This document shows positions 11,001-24,700 of a stretch of DNA of 64,000 bases, piece by piece (the first letter of the stretch is position 1; each line of letters begins with the position of its first letter). The notes below the pieces were generated by a model that was not told the DNA's origin, did no database searches, and saw only the letters and a program-made list of their open reading frames with translations. Source of the stretch: Lates calcarifer (lineage: Eukaryota; Chordata; Actinopteri; Centropomidae); assembly GCF_001640805.2 (NCBI RefSeq), contig NC_066848.1, positions 11,361,896 to 11,425,895 on the forward strand, written 5' to 3'. The translations under genes and the position numbers were made by a program.

Positions 11001-13769
11001 TAAGAAATCTCTCTGATGTAGCAGGTAACATAAGTGTCTATGATGAGGTTGATTTTTGTCCTGAGTCCAGCGGCACCCTCTGTTTGACTGAAGTAATTGT
11101 GGCTCATTTTGTTTGTTTATATTGTAAGCTGTGTCACTTCCCTGCTGAGTAAAGTGGACATCAGGTCCCGTTTGAATTCACATTGCCTACTGGTTAATTA
11201 GTAATAAAGCTTATGCTCGGGATGGAATGCTAAAATGGCAGAAGAAAAAAAAAAATCACCCCTGTTGGATCATCAAAATGGAGTTAGCTGTAAAGGAGAT
11301 CTGGTTTGTTAAGCTATTTAAAGAGAGAGTGAGGGAAAGATGTTTTTGGCTGCCAAACAGAACTTGTGTTTTTTAGATGTATGACCCGCAGCTGATTCTC
11401 CCTTGTGTCCAATATGCGGATACAACTGTGGTTGGCTTAGCAATCAAGATACTCTGCAGAAAACATATGGGATTAACCCAGTTTTAGTTTGAATTTCAAA
11501 GGTTCCCAAAGAGGGGAAAGCCCATGAGAATGATCATGAATGTCATATTTCTTTGCTGTTTGAAGGCAGTGCTTCTTTTTTTGGGGAGGGCTGCAATGAC
11601 GGATGTTGCGTACAAACTTTAATCTTTATCCAAGCTAATGCTGAGGCCTTGAAAAGCACTGATACAGCATGCAGCACTCATACACTTTAATTTTCACATT
11701 AAAGGGGTCAGTATGCTTCAAACGCAGTGTTTGTTGGATTGTTGAATGGTGTATGAAAGCCCTGATTTTTTTTTTTTTTTTTTGGGGGAGGGGGGCATCC
11801 TGTCTTCACGCAGCAGGTGTGCAGAGGTGAGAAAGTAGGCAGGGTTTGAACTTCACTCTCAAACCTTCCTTTTTACTCTAACACTACTTTCATCACTTTC
11901 CATGTGAACGAACAAGTGCAACAGCACAGATGCTTTCAAGGAAAGGCTGTTGTGAAGTTCAAAATTCATTATGTCTCGCCGCCTCTACGACAGCAGGCTT
12001 TTCGCAGCGCTTTCAAGTGTGCCTTTTCAGAGCAGCCATAAACACTTTTTTGCCCTTCGGATGTGGTCGAACGACACGTCTTCTGAACCAGTTTGTATTC
12101 GAGCCTCCACCCTCCTCCCTGAATTGGTATTGTTGTTTAATTAACACAAGCTCGTTTCAGTATCTGAGAGATCTAAATGAATTGCGAGGGACACCAGTGG
12201 AAATGCTCTAGTCTTTTATTAACAAGACGTCTGCCTGACTTTCCTTTTATAGCTCCTTTTTAATGGCACTCCAGCCACAGCCTGTGGTCTCAGTCATGCT
12301 GCTCCGTCTGTCTAACGTGGTTTTCATGCACCACTAAAACTAACAAACTACCGTCGGCACATGTTCAAATACCCCATTAAATATCAGAGGCCCCTTTTAT
12401 GCCCTTGTTAGCTTATTATGCACTGTGGATAAATGGAGAGTCTGGGCCATACTGAGAGCGCAGGGCAACTGCCGTCACAGGCTGTTTGAAGTTGCAAGAA
12501 ATGCAGTTGTGTCATGGCTGAATTTCGTCGTTGTCTTCTTCAAAAAACATCAGACTTCTCCAGCCGAGAAGAAGAGTAAATAAAAATATGTTAGTCTGTA
12601 GTATCGCTGCTCAGTGTACTACTGAACTCTTGTTGTACCCTGCACGATCTTACACGTGCACACACAGACACAAAGACGCTTTACGTGCGACTCTCAAGGG
12701 ATCAGGGAACAGGCCTGGACCTTATAAGCACAGTAAATAGAGACGCAGCACGCACCCTCAGTCGTCCTTTGGTGATAGCAGGAGTGTGAAACCTCAAACA
12801 AACTCTCCCCTCTAACGCTCCCTCCCCGCTTCATCTCCACAACTCCTCTCTGGGTTTGTAACATTTATTGGGCTTCACAGGAAGCCTGCTGGGCCTGCTA
12901 CAGTACAGACATGCTCAGTAAGACTGTGGAGCATCAGGGACAGCCTCAGTTTTCAATGGGAGAAGAGCTGAGAGAGACACGGAGAACACAGAGGGAATTA
13001 TGACTATGATTCCCACATTCTGCTTGAAGCCACTGATCCGGTTTATTATACTTCATCCTATGCTATATATACATCCTGTAGTGTTGGCCTCCCAGATGAG
13101 TAGTCTAATTTGCATAATTGGCTCCTAACTTTGTTAATTTCACTTTAGTAAGTGTAAGATGATATGATGATATGTTGAAGAGAGAAAGTGAAAAGGAGTA
13201 GTAAACAGAGAAAGGCAGCAGACTGCAGTGCCAGCAGTAAATGAAAGAGGGACGGATAGAAACAAAAATAAGAAGTGGAAAGGACAATTTCATCCTGCCA
13301 GTTGTTTTTTTTTTTTTTAAAGAAAAAAAAAATTCTCCATTCCTGTCTGGAGATATCGTAAAGTCTGAGTTCCTCATAAACTGCGTGAAAGCATCTATTA
13401 TTGATGCTCTGTCTATGGCTGTGGTCCTATTGCAGAGGCCCTTTGGGGGACAGCACAGCTCCTCGCAGGAACAAGAGTGAGCTTTTACTCTTTCTCAGCA
13501 ACACAGTGCACAGTCTTTAATAATGCTGTGCTGAGTGTCTGAGTCTTCCCCGCCTTTGTTGAAGGGTTGTTTTTTTTTATCGTCTAAACATTGTCTGCTT
13601 GAATTATTAAGGACATTACAGAGGAGTTTTGACCCATATGGCTGACCCCTTTGTCTGCATGCTAGTTTAACAAAATCTACTTTATAAGCATCTGTGATTT
13701 TCTTTGTGGCGTGATGTTAAATTTCATAATTTAAGTCAAATTAAATCTGCGCTGATGATCTTTTCACAG

Positions 13770-13891
13770 GAAGTATTCCAGACGAGGCTAAGCAGCGAGG
13801 GGAAGCAACCAAACCAGAACGCCGCGGGACCACCGTACCTCTGCTGCTGAGGGGCAAGGAGCTCAGACCTCTCAGCCAGCTCACGGCCGGG
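13770..13891 (+). CDS. adam12: adam12 coding exon 2: start of prodomain
   Basis: Residues 39-79, ending in phase 0. Acceptor CACAG, donor GTAAAT. The encoded stretch begins SIPDEAKQRGEA and ends RPLSQLTAG. It is poorly conserved with mammals, where this exon is also the most variable part of the prodomain. Support comes from clean splice sites, an open frame through the whole exon and correct phase with both neighbours. Confidence 0.85.
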
Positions 13892-15995
13892 GTAAATACT
13901 CGCAAGGTCACTTAGCGGCACTAGCTTAATTGCTAATAACCTGGCTCAGAGCTGATGCCAGTGTGAATGCAAGAGCTCAGCCAAGTTCAGATGTCTGGCT
14001 TTTAGTTTGACATAACCACAGTAAACAGTTGCCTGCTTCCCCGCTTTCTTGATTTTCTTTTAGCAGAAAGTCCCTTCCTCAGCTCTGTTTATCCTCTCTG
14101 TTGTGGTTTCTCTCCTTGCTCGCACCCTCTCATTTCTTTTTAGTATGTCCTCTTTTTGTTTGTCGAATAAGAGCCTGCCCTCCTGGCGATACACACTGTG
14201 AAATTATTCTTGAAACCCGTCAGCCTTTCAGCGGTTGTACAACTCAGTAGTGCATAAACCTAATGCTGTGAGAAAGATTCAGAAGCTTGAAGCAGCCTCG
14301 CAACACCTTGCAAATTGTGTCATTTCTTTTCCTTTACTATAAGATATATGTTAGATTTAAAAAAATATATACTGCACACAGTCAAATCAGCCCTCTCTGG
14401 ACTTTCTAGACAGGCAGGGAAAACCAGTCTGTCCAACTACAGCTGGAAAAGAAAATGTTTGAAATTCGGCATCCCCCGCCACAACTTAAAGAAACTTTTC
14501 CAGAGCAGGGAAATGCGTAGGTGTTGAAAACCCCCTGAGAAATCAAACATTTTTTCCTGGTGCAGGGAAGTCACCATCTGAGAGAGTTGTTTTTTCCAGC
14601 CTTATGCTCCTTTCTCAAAGTCAGTCAGTAGAAGAAGGGCAGTGATGTTAATTACACGAATTGTTTATCACAAACACGTCACATAGGCACGAGGGAAATT
14701 AAACTTCCTCTTTCATGGAGTAACTCTGCTCTCTGTTTCCTATACATTGGGTATGTTTACCCATCAGCTACTGCTGACATAAGCCGTTTTTGTCGAGGAA
14801 ATACAATGGTTTTGCAGTAGGCTATCTATAAACCAACCCTTCCTAAATTAACTGACTGCTAGGGCAGCTGCTGATTGTCTTATCAGAGGCTGCACTGACT
14901 TGAACCTCCCTGGATGCCAGATTTATATAGCTGCCTCTTGTGCCATTATAAGGTTATCAAGCAGTCGTAAAGCATTGCCCAGTCATTACTTACAGTCTTT
15001 GCTGGACCTGTGATGTGACATTGGACTCACCGCAAGCACACACACACATACTTGCAGCCACACTTAGACACACACATGGACACACTGACTCTCAGACAAA
15101 GCTGAAGGCCGACTAGAAAAGAAAAAGTGTTGGCCCGAGGGCACCGGTCAGCAGACATAACGAATGTCACTGGGAAAAGGACACAGTACGTCTGAAATAT
15201 CAACTGATGATATATAAATACCTCACTGTGCATGTGAGACAGCTTTTCTGTCAAAGAAACTTCTTGTAATATTAACATATCTGACAAATGTGTTCCAGGT
15301 TAGGTAGAAAATCCTGTCTGTATGCAGTATTTAGCTTTATGTTTGCAGATAAGACTGTCTATTGTACCAATTATTTGTAACAAAAACTGCAATTTAAAAT
15401 TGTAATCCTTCTTCAAGGCCACTTTGGCGACACTCTTCCGTGGTAACAGCAAGCATGGTTTAATACAACAGTGAACTGGTGAATCTTTTCCCATACAGCC
15501 AAACACAGGTTGTTTTAATAAAGAGACACGGTTTAGCTTTTTCCATCATGTCAAAAGCAGCCATAATATAATTTCATGCTGCACACAGGATGAGTTTTTT
15601 CCCACAAATTAATTTGGTCACTTTACCAAGGAGTTGGAGGTGTGCAGCCTCTCCTCTGAGAGTCTTCGTCTGACACCTCACTGTGGTAGCTCATTCTTGT
15701 CCATGTTCTTAACTGCAAAAATGAAAATTTTCATTTCTAGAAAATAATAAGGATGGTCGATTTCAGTTGTGAAACTAGTCCAGGGTACCTACATTTGTGT
15801 CACGCACTTGGGAAGTGTAGGATGTAGAAGCTTTCTTCCTGTTCCTCTAACACTATTATGCCTTACCACATCCTGCCTTGTGTACAGCCTGTGTGTCAAA
15901 GAACGTTGAAGCTTCACACAAATGCTGATCCACAGGCAGGATGGGTGAGATCCGGGCACCACCTCAACACTCCTGTCATCTTTTTTTTGTTTCAG
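13892..15995 (+). other. adam12: Intron 2 (2.1 kb)
   Basis: Donor GGTAAATAC, acceptor TTTGTTTCAG. Non-coding; it includes a short interrupted CA stretch near 15040-15085 and an 18-bp perfect palindrome at 15718-15735. No mobile element recognised. Confidence 0.85.
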
Positions 15996-16069
15996 AGTTA
16001 TCCTGCGTCACTCCAGCTGCTGGTACGTGCGGAAGGTGAAGAGCTGATCCTTTTGTTGGAGAAAAACGA
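15996..16069 (+). CDS. adam12: adam12 coding exon 3: prodomain
   Basis: Residues 80-103 plus two bases. It encodes SYPASLQLLVRAEGEELILL and then LEKNE, aligning with the mammalian ADAM12 stretch that ends LERNE. An alternative AG two bases downstream would break the frame, so the acceptor at 15994-15995 is chosen. The donor is GTGAGT. Confidence 0.95.
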
Positions 16070-18534
16070 GTGAGTTCACCTCTGATTCATTGTAATTCTG
16101 TTTCCATACCCATCGTGAGCACCATGACAGAGGAAACTAGATATTTATTATGTTAATCACACGCAGAGCCAATAGATAAACCCACGCTCCATGGGTGGCT
16201 GGAGTTATATATGCAAGAGGAGGAGAAGTTCTATGGGTCTGGGTTATGATATAGTGTATTCAAGGAGGGAGAAAATAATATGTCCCCTAGTGATTGGACT
16301 CTTTTATGGTTCAGTCTCTCTGAAGGGCCAAGAGATGAAAGCTGATAAAGAATAAGGCAGAGGAGAGCTCTGAGGACAGAGCTTTCTCTCTCCTCTCATC
16401 ACTCCACTCCCTTCCACAATACAGAAAAATAACTGTGAACTTTGAAACGAGGGGTGGGCATCATGCAGAGTTCATAAACATGTAGATACACACATACTCA
16501 CGCACAAACTGTTTCATATAGAGAGGAAAGATCGCTGTAAAGCCAAGAGAAAGCAGGCGTAAAAGCCAGGTTACACATCGGGGGTGAAATTTACAATCTC
16601 ACAAGACTGATGGCACCGCTGACTCAGGTCTTGTGTTTGCCAGTGTTTTTTATTCAGAGGGAGTGGAGACACAATATTTTACCTGCTGCTTTGGGACACA
16701 GATATTGACTCTGCAATCATGGACTTGGTTGACAACTGGTCAGACCTCCCATCGGTGGTAACTCTGGGACACACACACAAATCAGACTGCTGAGATTTTC
16801 AGACTGCAGAACCTTAGTGGGAGTTTGAAAATGAAAAACAACTACTTTTGTCAAAATTTAGTAATGAATTGATTTACGTACTAATTCTCTCTTTGCATGC
16901 AACATATAAAAGCCAGTAACTGCAAATCTGAAACTACGAATAGAAAGATTTAAAGAGGCTATTACAACAAACTGACTAATATGTCAATAACTCACCACCT
17001 GTTCCTTTGTCTTATCCCCCACCCCCACCCATCCATGACTCAAGGTACCCTGCCAACCTTCATAAACACAATTCAAATTTCTTGCCAAACAAACTAAAAA
17101 CTTCCCATAAATGTAATGTCACTGTCCAGAAATTACACACTCCTTAGAAAAACACTGTCCCGACTGACCCCCCTCCATTCCCCATTCTCTGTGTGACCGC
17201 TAGTGACCTCAGCATCAGCTGTGAGTCATCCGTCACCAGCCTGAGGCCCGGGAGCATGCTGCCATTCCCGTCCGGCCTGTTCCCTGTCAGGCCAGATGTG
17301 TCCTCTGATATCGCTTCACCAGTTGAGCCAACCCAGAACAGGTGGTCTCTGACCTCTACGTGTGTCTGCTTTTGTCGAGGCAGCGACCATTCTGTCTGGA
17401 GAGGAAGTAAAGATGAGGACACATGAAAGGAAAGTGCTCGGGATGTAGAGATGCCTTGAGATTTTTCTGAATAATTTACAGTAATACTTTAAATTAGGCA
17501 ACACTGCTCCAATATGTACTGTATATTTTCCTGCACGTAGCTGAGATCATTTTGTTACCCAAAGCCACCCTCCTGGCCTCACTTACTGATGCATGTTGTC
17601 AGCGTGAAAATCTTCATTGAATATTCCTCATACCAGCATCTTATTTTTTCACACCACTCTCCATGTTTAATGCCGCGAGGCTGCATGTCAGGAATAGGTT
17701 TGCCTTTTAATGGAACTCAGTGGGAATGTTCAGACTTTACTGATTCTAAAAATTGCCTCGGCTCTGATAATGGACTTGGTCATTGGGTCAGTATGTGGCT
17801 GCTATGATGTATAGCTCCTTTTCAACAACAGCAATATCTCAAGTCATTGTTACAAAGGTGTTTTGAGGGGGCAGCTAGTCTTCAGACCTTAAAGTCCTTT
17901 AATTCTAGTCCAAATCACAGCATTTTTAAACAAGGATTTATAGGGAACATGCATTAAAATGTGTCAAACACATCTGTAATATAATGCTCCAAAATAGCAT
18001 GTAATGGTTGAATATTTAACTCCACGTAAGCATGGTTTTGCTTTGAAGTATCCTCGCAGGTGAGGAACATATACAATGTGGAAGTTGTTTAACTTTAATG
18101 CTACTTAAGGAGAAATGTGGTGGGAAATATTGAAAGTTTAGAGGTTAAAAAAAAAAAAATGCTGAATTGAGGGAAAAAAGAACAAACAACCATTAAGTGT
18201 TGTGAAAGTGAATAGATCTGAACTCAGAGCTTGTAAGTGGTACTTCATTGTGCTGAGTTATGGCGGGTTTTCTGTGAAGGCTTTTTTTTTTTTTTTGGCT
18301 GAATCAGCTGAGCCTGTGCGGTACACTAATTTGGCACCGCTGCAGAGCACACCTGTTCCAAGGCCAGTGTGAAATGATCTCGGCCCTCACCAGTATAAAC
18401 ACGCTACCAGATCCAATTAATAAGCTGCTGTTTGTTAGCCGCCTGGCCCTGCCCCAGGAAAACTTGGCCACTGTGAGACAAGTACAGATCTACTGTGGAG
18501 AGAAATCAGTGGGGGTCCGCTCTTGGTGGGTGTA

Positions 18535-18606
18535 GGTGTGTGTGTGTATAAGAGAGTCAGTCTGTTTTTGGGGGGGGGGGGGTTTGTGTGTGTGTGTGTG
18601 TGTATA
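18535..18606. repeat. GT / G12 / GT compound repeat
   Basis: A short GT array is followed by an unbroken run of 12 G residues at about 18570-18581 and a second GT array to about 18603. Confidence 0.9.
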
Positions 18607-19236
18607 CACCTTGTACATTTTGCGGTCATTGCAAAAGCACCACAACTTGGACTGAGTTTGATTTCCCCGGGTGCCAGAGGCCACCTTTTTCGTGTCCTTG
18701 CAAGCCACTGGGATCAAACTGTCTGAACAAGAATAATATAGTATAGGCAGTGAGTGGACTGCTTCTGTATTTTACAGATATTGTGTCACTTTTACAAGCT
18801 ATCACACCAAGCACCATCATCATCATGTCAGCTTTGTACCCGAGCAGCTCCTTGGAAAGTGACTTAAATCTGCCTCTCTTAAACGCTGCTACTTATGAAC
18901 TACTTTTTTCCACATTACAGTTTTATTCAAAATAGACATCACAACATGAGTGAAATGAAGAAAACGTTTTCCCATTACTCTGTCATGTTTTCTTTTTCCG
19001 CAAGAGCAATAGGAATGGCTGTGTCATATACAATATTTAAGGATTGACGTGTTGTACAGCGCAAACAGAGCTGGGCAGACATGCAGACTTGTGCCAGCAG
19101 CGGCTGCTTTGATGTATAGCATTGATCAATGGCACAGTTGGCCAGCTTCAAATGATTAATGGTGGTCGTATGGGACATTCCACATTAGTCTTGATTAAAG
19201 ACTTCAATAGCAGTGTCTAGGGGGACCAAGGTGCTT

Positions 19237-19264
19237 TGTGTGTGTGTGAGAGAGAGAGAGAAAG
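19237..19264. repeat. GT-GA compound microsatellite
   Basis: A short GT array runs straight into GA units and ends in AAAGAAG. Confidence 0.8.
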
Positions 19265-21683
19265 AAGTGGCAAAGATGTACAGCTGGGCCTACTTAGTGA
19301 AGTTTTCTACTTTTAGTGTTTAGTTTCTGGTTTCTAAGGCCCAGTATTGTTTGAAATATATTGACAATATATTTTAGATACTGGATATTGGAGCCACCAT
19401 CAATAGAATAACATTAGAATACAATGACATTAAAATGCTACATAATATGAGCAACTGAACTCTTGACAAAGCTTTTGATAAAAATAATTTCATGAACAGA
19501 AACACTTCATAATAGGCCTTTTTACACTCTAATATTCTTATTTTGACACTTGTGCTAGTATATTTTCTTTGAGACATACAAGATGCATTGTCCTTGTTTG
19601 TCACTACAGTCCTATTCAAGTATGCTGTTTTTATTCAAATATGGTTTTTCATCTTTTCTCCTTGAAACTCAATGAGCTGGATATGTTCATCCTCTAACTA
19701 GCTCTCAGCACAAGACCGTGCATTTCCCAGTGAGAACATTTCCTTTCATTCTTCTGTGACAGGAAAGAAAAGAGGAAAGAACCCCTTTGAAACACATGGC
19801 CACATCTAAACAACATCATTATGTTTTTGACAAGAAAAATCCCCATAGCAACATCTTCATTGTGATTTCAGTGGCAGAGAAGATGCACCCCCATTTCAAT
19901 AACACAACTGACAATGCCAAGATGTCTCTCAAGGTGCACTGCCATAGAGGAGGTATATTATTACCAAGTCTGTTCACTGAGGAAGGTTTCAGGCCAGACA
20001 AAGAGAGATCCCAGGTTTCCTTTGCACTTTAATTGGATCTGTCATGAGTATGAGATAAGTTGAACTGTCTTATGTGGTTCTGTCTTTCAGCAGCACTATT
20101 TATGTGGAAAAGAACTGGCCTCTAGCTTGTTCGGCTGTCATCTCAGACGCCTAATCGGGGTTGTAAAAGGAAGTTTTATATGTGTAACTATTCAGTAATG
20201 ATGGGTTTCCGTGCAGTCTAAATAAACTCGAGCTGACCTAATGACCTGCATGAGGTCAGGAACTAGATGGATGCTGGATGCCGAGCAGCAGCAAACTTCA
20301 CGACCAAACGCTCTGGCAGTCAACTTCTTTTTCTGCTGCTGCCTCTCTCAGCCAGCTCTCATCAGCTCTCCCATCCCTCCCCTGTCCTCTGTTCTTGCAC
20401 ATATGTGATCAGGTTGTTGTGATGCTGTCCCTTGTCTTGCTGTTTCTCTGTGTACATCCAGGTTTTTCTACCCCCTCCCCATCTCTCGCTGTCTCTTTCT
20501 ATCCCTTCCTCCCACGCTCTCCACACGCATGCCTGTGTTTTCACCGAGCAGCTCTTCTGTCACCATGCAACCTGAGACCCTGTCAAAGCCACCGGTGGGG
20601 AACGTTGGACCTCAGGCTGCTGTTTGGTGCCAACACATGTGAACTCGGACTTTTGGTGCCAAGTCTCTGTGTGACTTTGCTTTGGATGCCAAGGCATTTT
20701 GTTCTGCCTGTCGCAGTCAATTCACGCGTTATTACAAGGTTAAAACCCAGTCACCTACAAGCAAGGGGTTCTTGTTAGCTGTTTTGCTGCACTTTTCTTC
20801 ACTGTGTTTGCCAATTATTCTGTGATTGGCTGTTATGATACAGTGTAGCAGTGAAAACTGATGTCCAGTGTTCATTATGCTGTGTTCAGACACACAGCAG
20901 CACTTGTAACCCATGGGTCAAATGGGGCTAAAAGGAAAAAAAATGCAGGGCCTCCAGCAAAAAGGCTAAACCTGGCTCACCTTTTGCTTCAGCATAATGC
21001 GACATCATCAGGCAAGGCACTGAACTGGCCAATCAAATACGTGCAAGGTGTGCCCACATTTGTGGTAGATTCATTTGTAACATGACCAGCACTTTTCCAC
21101 TGTTTACTTGGCAACTGTCACAGCAGAGGATAAAATGCTGCTGTGATGACTTTCCAGAGTTGTAAAATTCTTCCTTATAGTGTCATAAAACTTTGTGCAG
21201 AGTTTTGGTGTCTGATAATCCTTGAGACTCGTGGGTCCATCACTGAAATTGTCCTTCCCGGATAATATTTGATTGTCTCAGTGGTACATGAAATAAAACC
21301 CCGCCACCATCATAATCCAAGATTTTCATAGGGGTTAACTGCAGTGGCTGTAAGTCCTTTACCTGCTGCTAGCATTTTGCCGTTTCAGGTTGAGAAACAA
21401 AATACTTTGGCAGGCAGATCTACTCCAGCCCTCCTCAAACTGTGTGCATGTGCAGTGTCAACTATCCCAAAGTACACATTTTATCTGTTTGAGTATTGAT
21501 CTGATTCTGAATTTCACCTCTTTTTTTTCCCCCTGATGACATTGTAGTTGTAGTTTTGTTAAGCGTAGAGCACATAGTAATCACATTTTGCCTCCTGTCA
21601 TCTTTAATTAGTTGGCTAAAGAGTTTGTGGATAATGCAGAGCGCCCTTGGGGAAAGTTGGCCTGATCTTGAAGGACAATAAGA

Positions 21684-21718
21684 AAAAAAAAGAGAGAAAG
21701 AGAGAGGAAGAGAGAGAG
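21684..21718. repeat. GA-rich purine tract
   Basis: An almost pure purine stretch with AGAG repeats on the + strand. Confidence 0.8.
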
Positions 21719-24700
21719 CAGTCTTAGGTGTTGCTTGGGGAAAAGATTAGAGTGGTAGTTTTTTGACCGGTGGGATCAGAGCCAAGCATCAGAGCCAAGC
21801 TCACTCTAGGTCTCTCTCATAGTCTTGGTTTTTTTCTCTTTAATTCTCTCCCTATCTTGGGTTCACTTCCTCTCTTTGCCTCCCTTGCTCCCTAAAAGTG
21901 GGATTGATTTTCCAGATTTACAGATCTCTATGGAAGATCAGTGTTAAGCCATTTTTTTTTTTTTTTTTGACCAAGCGATAGTTTAAGCTGATAGCAAATC
22001 GCATACTTTTGACCAATAATGAATGATGTTATTCACATATTTATGTGATTATGTAGCTAGAATAGGTTTATTTCAATACAGCTATCTGAACCTGAAATTG
22101 GAATGAAGCAGATAAAGTCCTAGAATTTTTAAGAATGATTTGCCAAAATTAGATGTGTTCCAGTTATTGTCGTAAACATGCTTTTAAAAAAATGGCTAAA
22201 TACATTAATGCACTAATGCAGTATGTCAGCATATGGCATCATCTATTTTGTTCACTGCTACAGACCTATTTTTAGGGGCCTGCAGCAGTAGAGAGGATGG
22301 TGAGGCTGTTATCACAGCACTAAACCAATATAGCCAGGTTGTGCTTTGTGTTTCTGTGCGTCTCCTTCTGTCCATTTCTCATTCATGCGAGGGAACAGGG
22401 TAGAACATCTCCCATTTTCAGCCTCTTTTAACCTTACATATACTGTCCAGAGAGCAGGTCACCAGTCAAGGGCGCTTGTTGGTAGAACAATTAGGATCCT
22501 GTGAGCATAAGCAATTTTCTGTTTCACTTCTGAGCACTTTACAGAGAGTAAGAGCCTCCAAATGAGAGCACAGAGGTGATGCATTTGCAGACTTATTCTC
22601 TCTTAACTCCTTAAAGGCTGCAGATTTTTTTTTTTTATTATAAATTAGACTCTGTGATGTGCTCAATGTGGTGTCAGTGGAATGAACTATTACTTTGGAG
22701 TAGGAAATTTATTATCTGCGTTGCAGTTTTTGATATGGTGTAGTGGGCCTACAGATGTTGATGGTGCATAATATCCATATTTATCCCAGGCATGATTCAT
22801 CTGCATCTGCATGAGAGTGTAGTACATGAATGATTACATTACTTTGCTGTACATAGAAAGATTTCTCAAGATAATAAAATGCATGTGTGAACTCTATATT
22901 ATAATGCACTTTCATGCATTTGTCTATGACAGGATACCGCCATTAGTGTACAATTTGTCACCAAATAACAGCTCCTAGGCCAGGGAATCAGCCTTCAGTA
23001 CACTGTATCATAATCACGTTTCACATGCAACCTTCCAAAACCCTTAGCCATAAAAGCTCGACATAAAAGCTTTAATGAGAAATCCTTTTCAACGGAGAAA
23101 TTGCTTTGTGTGTGATTCACATCCTCCTCTGTATCTCAGCTCAGCGCAGAGAATGGGTCATTTGTTGGGGACCCATGAGAAATAAGGACGACTCTGCCTG
23201 AGACAGCACAGCTCAGCAGCTGTTTCGTTCTCTTGTTGGAGTTTATCTGATACAGTTAAAGCCAGCAATATCGTGCACCATTCCATCAACCCATACAGGT
23301 ATTATAAGATAGAGATTTGAAGGATTATTGAAATTGCTGCTCCTGAACTAAAGCCACTGGTCTGTAGCATTTGCCATTATTGTGTATGTTCTAGATCCAT
23401 TTAGATGACAGTCTGCCTGTCTAAAATCACATATGCATTTCAACTAAACACAGTTAACACATATCACCATGTATGTATAGCATACTGTATGCACAGAATG
23501 TTCTTTCAGCTCTGTGAGGTCACATTATACACAACAAACAGCCTGCATGCATCAGTTCAAAAGGTCAGGAGTGTTTACATCTATCACACACGCATGCACG
23601 CACACACACATCAGGTAGCTCTGTACACACATGCACACAAGGAGGAAGTGTGTGTTCACAATAAATCCAGATGCGCCTTGCAAAACAAGGAAGAGAGGAA
23701 GTGCATCACATGACATCACTGTGATAGAGGGGAAGTTTTTGCTGTGCTGGGTCCATGTTGAACTTGACAACACAGGGGCAGCAGCACAATTAGTCCACTG
23801 GCTGTGTGTATAAACACAGAAGCTGGTGGGAAATTTTTTCCATGCAAAAACAAAATACAGTTACATACTGTTGCTGATTTGTTTAAGAAACAAATCTGCA
23901 CAGAAGCAGATAAATGTATACCGAAAGTAATAAATATGTCCTTTTGGAACAAAAACAGGACATGTACAAGAATTACATATCAATGTTTTATATTCATGAT
24001 TTATTTATATGGTTAAACTCAGTCTTAATAGAAGAGCCTAGGGTCTCAGTTTTGCAGTTTTGGTAATCTTCTTAATGGTTGTGATAATATTTTACTCACC
24101 AAACTAATTGCTAAGATCCTGGGTTCCCTGCAACAAAGAACACAAGCAGGTTTTGATTTAGAGGTACTTGTTGGTAACAGGCCAGTTTCAGTACCGAGCT
24201 TTGCTGGTGCAGGTTTGCAAAATTGGACTCATGTAGGACTCTGCTCTGATTAACTTGAAAACATTTTGTTGTTTTACCACCCGTATCCTTTCCAATAATT
24301 GACATCTCCCGCTCAATACCCAGAAGCCACAATGACTCACGTTACACTGCATCAGCATGGGTGACAGATCACTCACCCTGATCCTTATGTTAAAGTACTA
24401 CATCAGTACCAAGTGGAAGTTTCCATCTCCACCATGTTTGCAAGGTAATGGGGTGGAGAATGACAGATTGTATGCTATTATCTTATTGGAGAATCAGCGC
24501 AGCATCCATGAAAATGTAAAGAGTGGGTTTAATGACGTGAGACGTTTTTTAAGAGGAGGGGAAGAACGCTTCATGGGGCCTGGGACTGGAGAGCTGATGG
24601 TGTGGGATGTGTGCAGTCAGTAGAGCGGCGACGTGTTATATTATAGCAATTGTCTTACGCGGCACAAGTGCGTCTCACAGTTCAAAGTTTTAAGTTGTCT

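Larger units (their letters stand above)
1553..13769 (+). other. adam12: Intron 1 (12.2 kb)
   Basis: Non-coding. Starts GTAAGT and ends TTTTCACAG. It holds a GT microsatellite, an A25 run, decayed interspersed repeats and homopolymer T runs at 9593-9609 and 11766-11783, listed separately where distinct. The remaining sequence has only short, unconserved open frames. First introns of developmental genes often hold enhancers, but I can identify none by eye. Confidence 0.85.

Noticed and set aside
20278..20778. 166-codon open frame on the + strand in intron 3
   Set aside because: Low-complexity Ser/Leu/Pro/Cys-rich translation from pyrimidine-rich DNA, no recognisable domain, no start context or splice evidence; it looks like chance.
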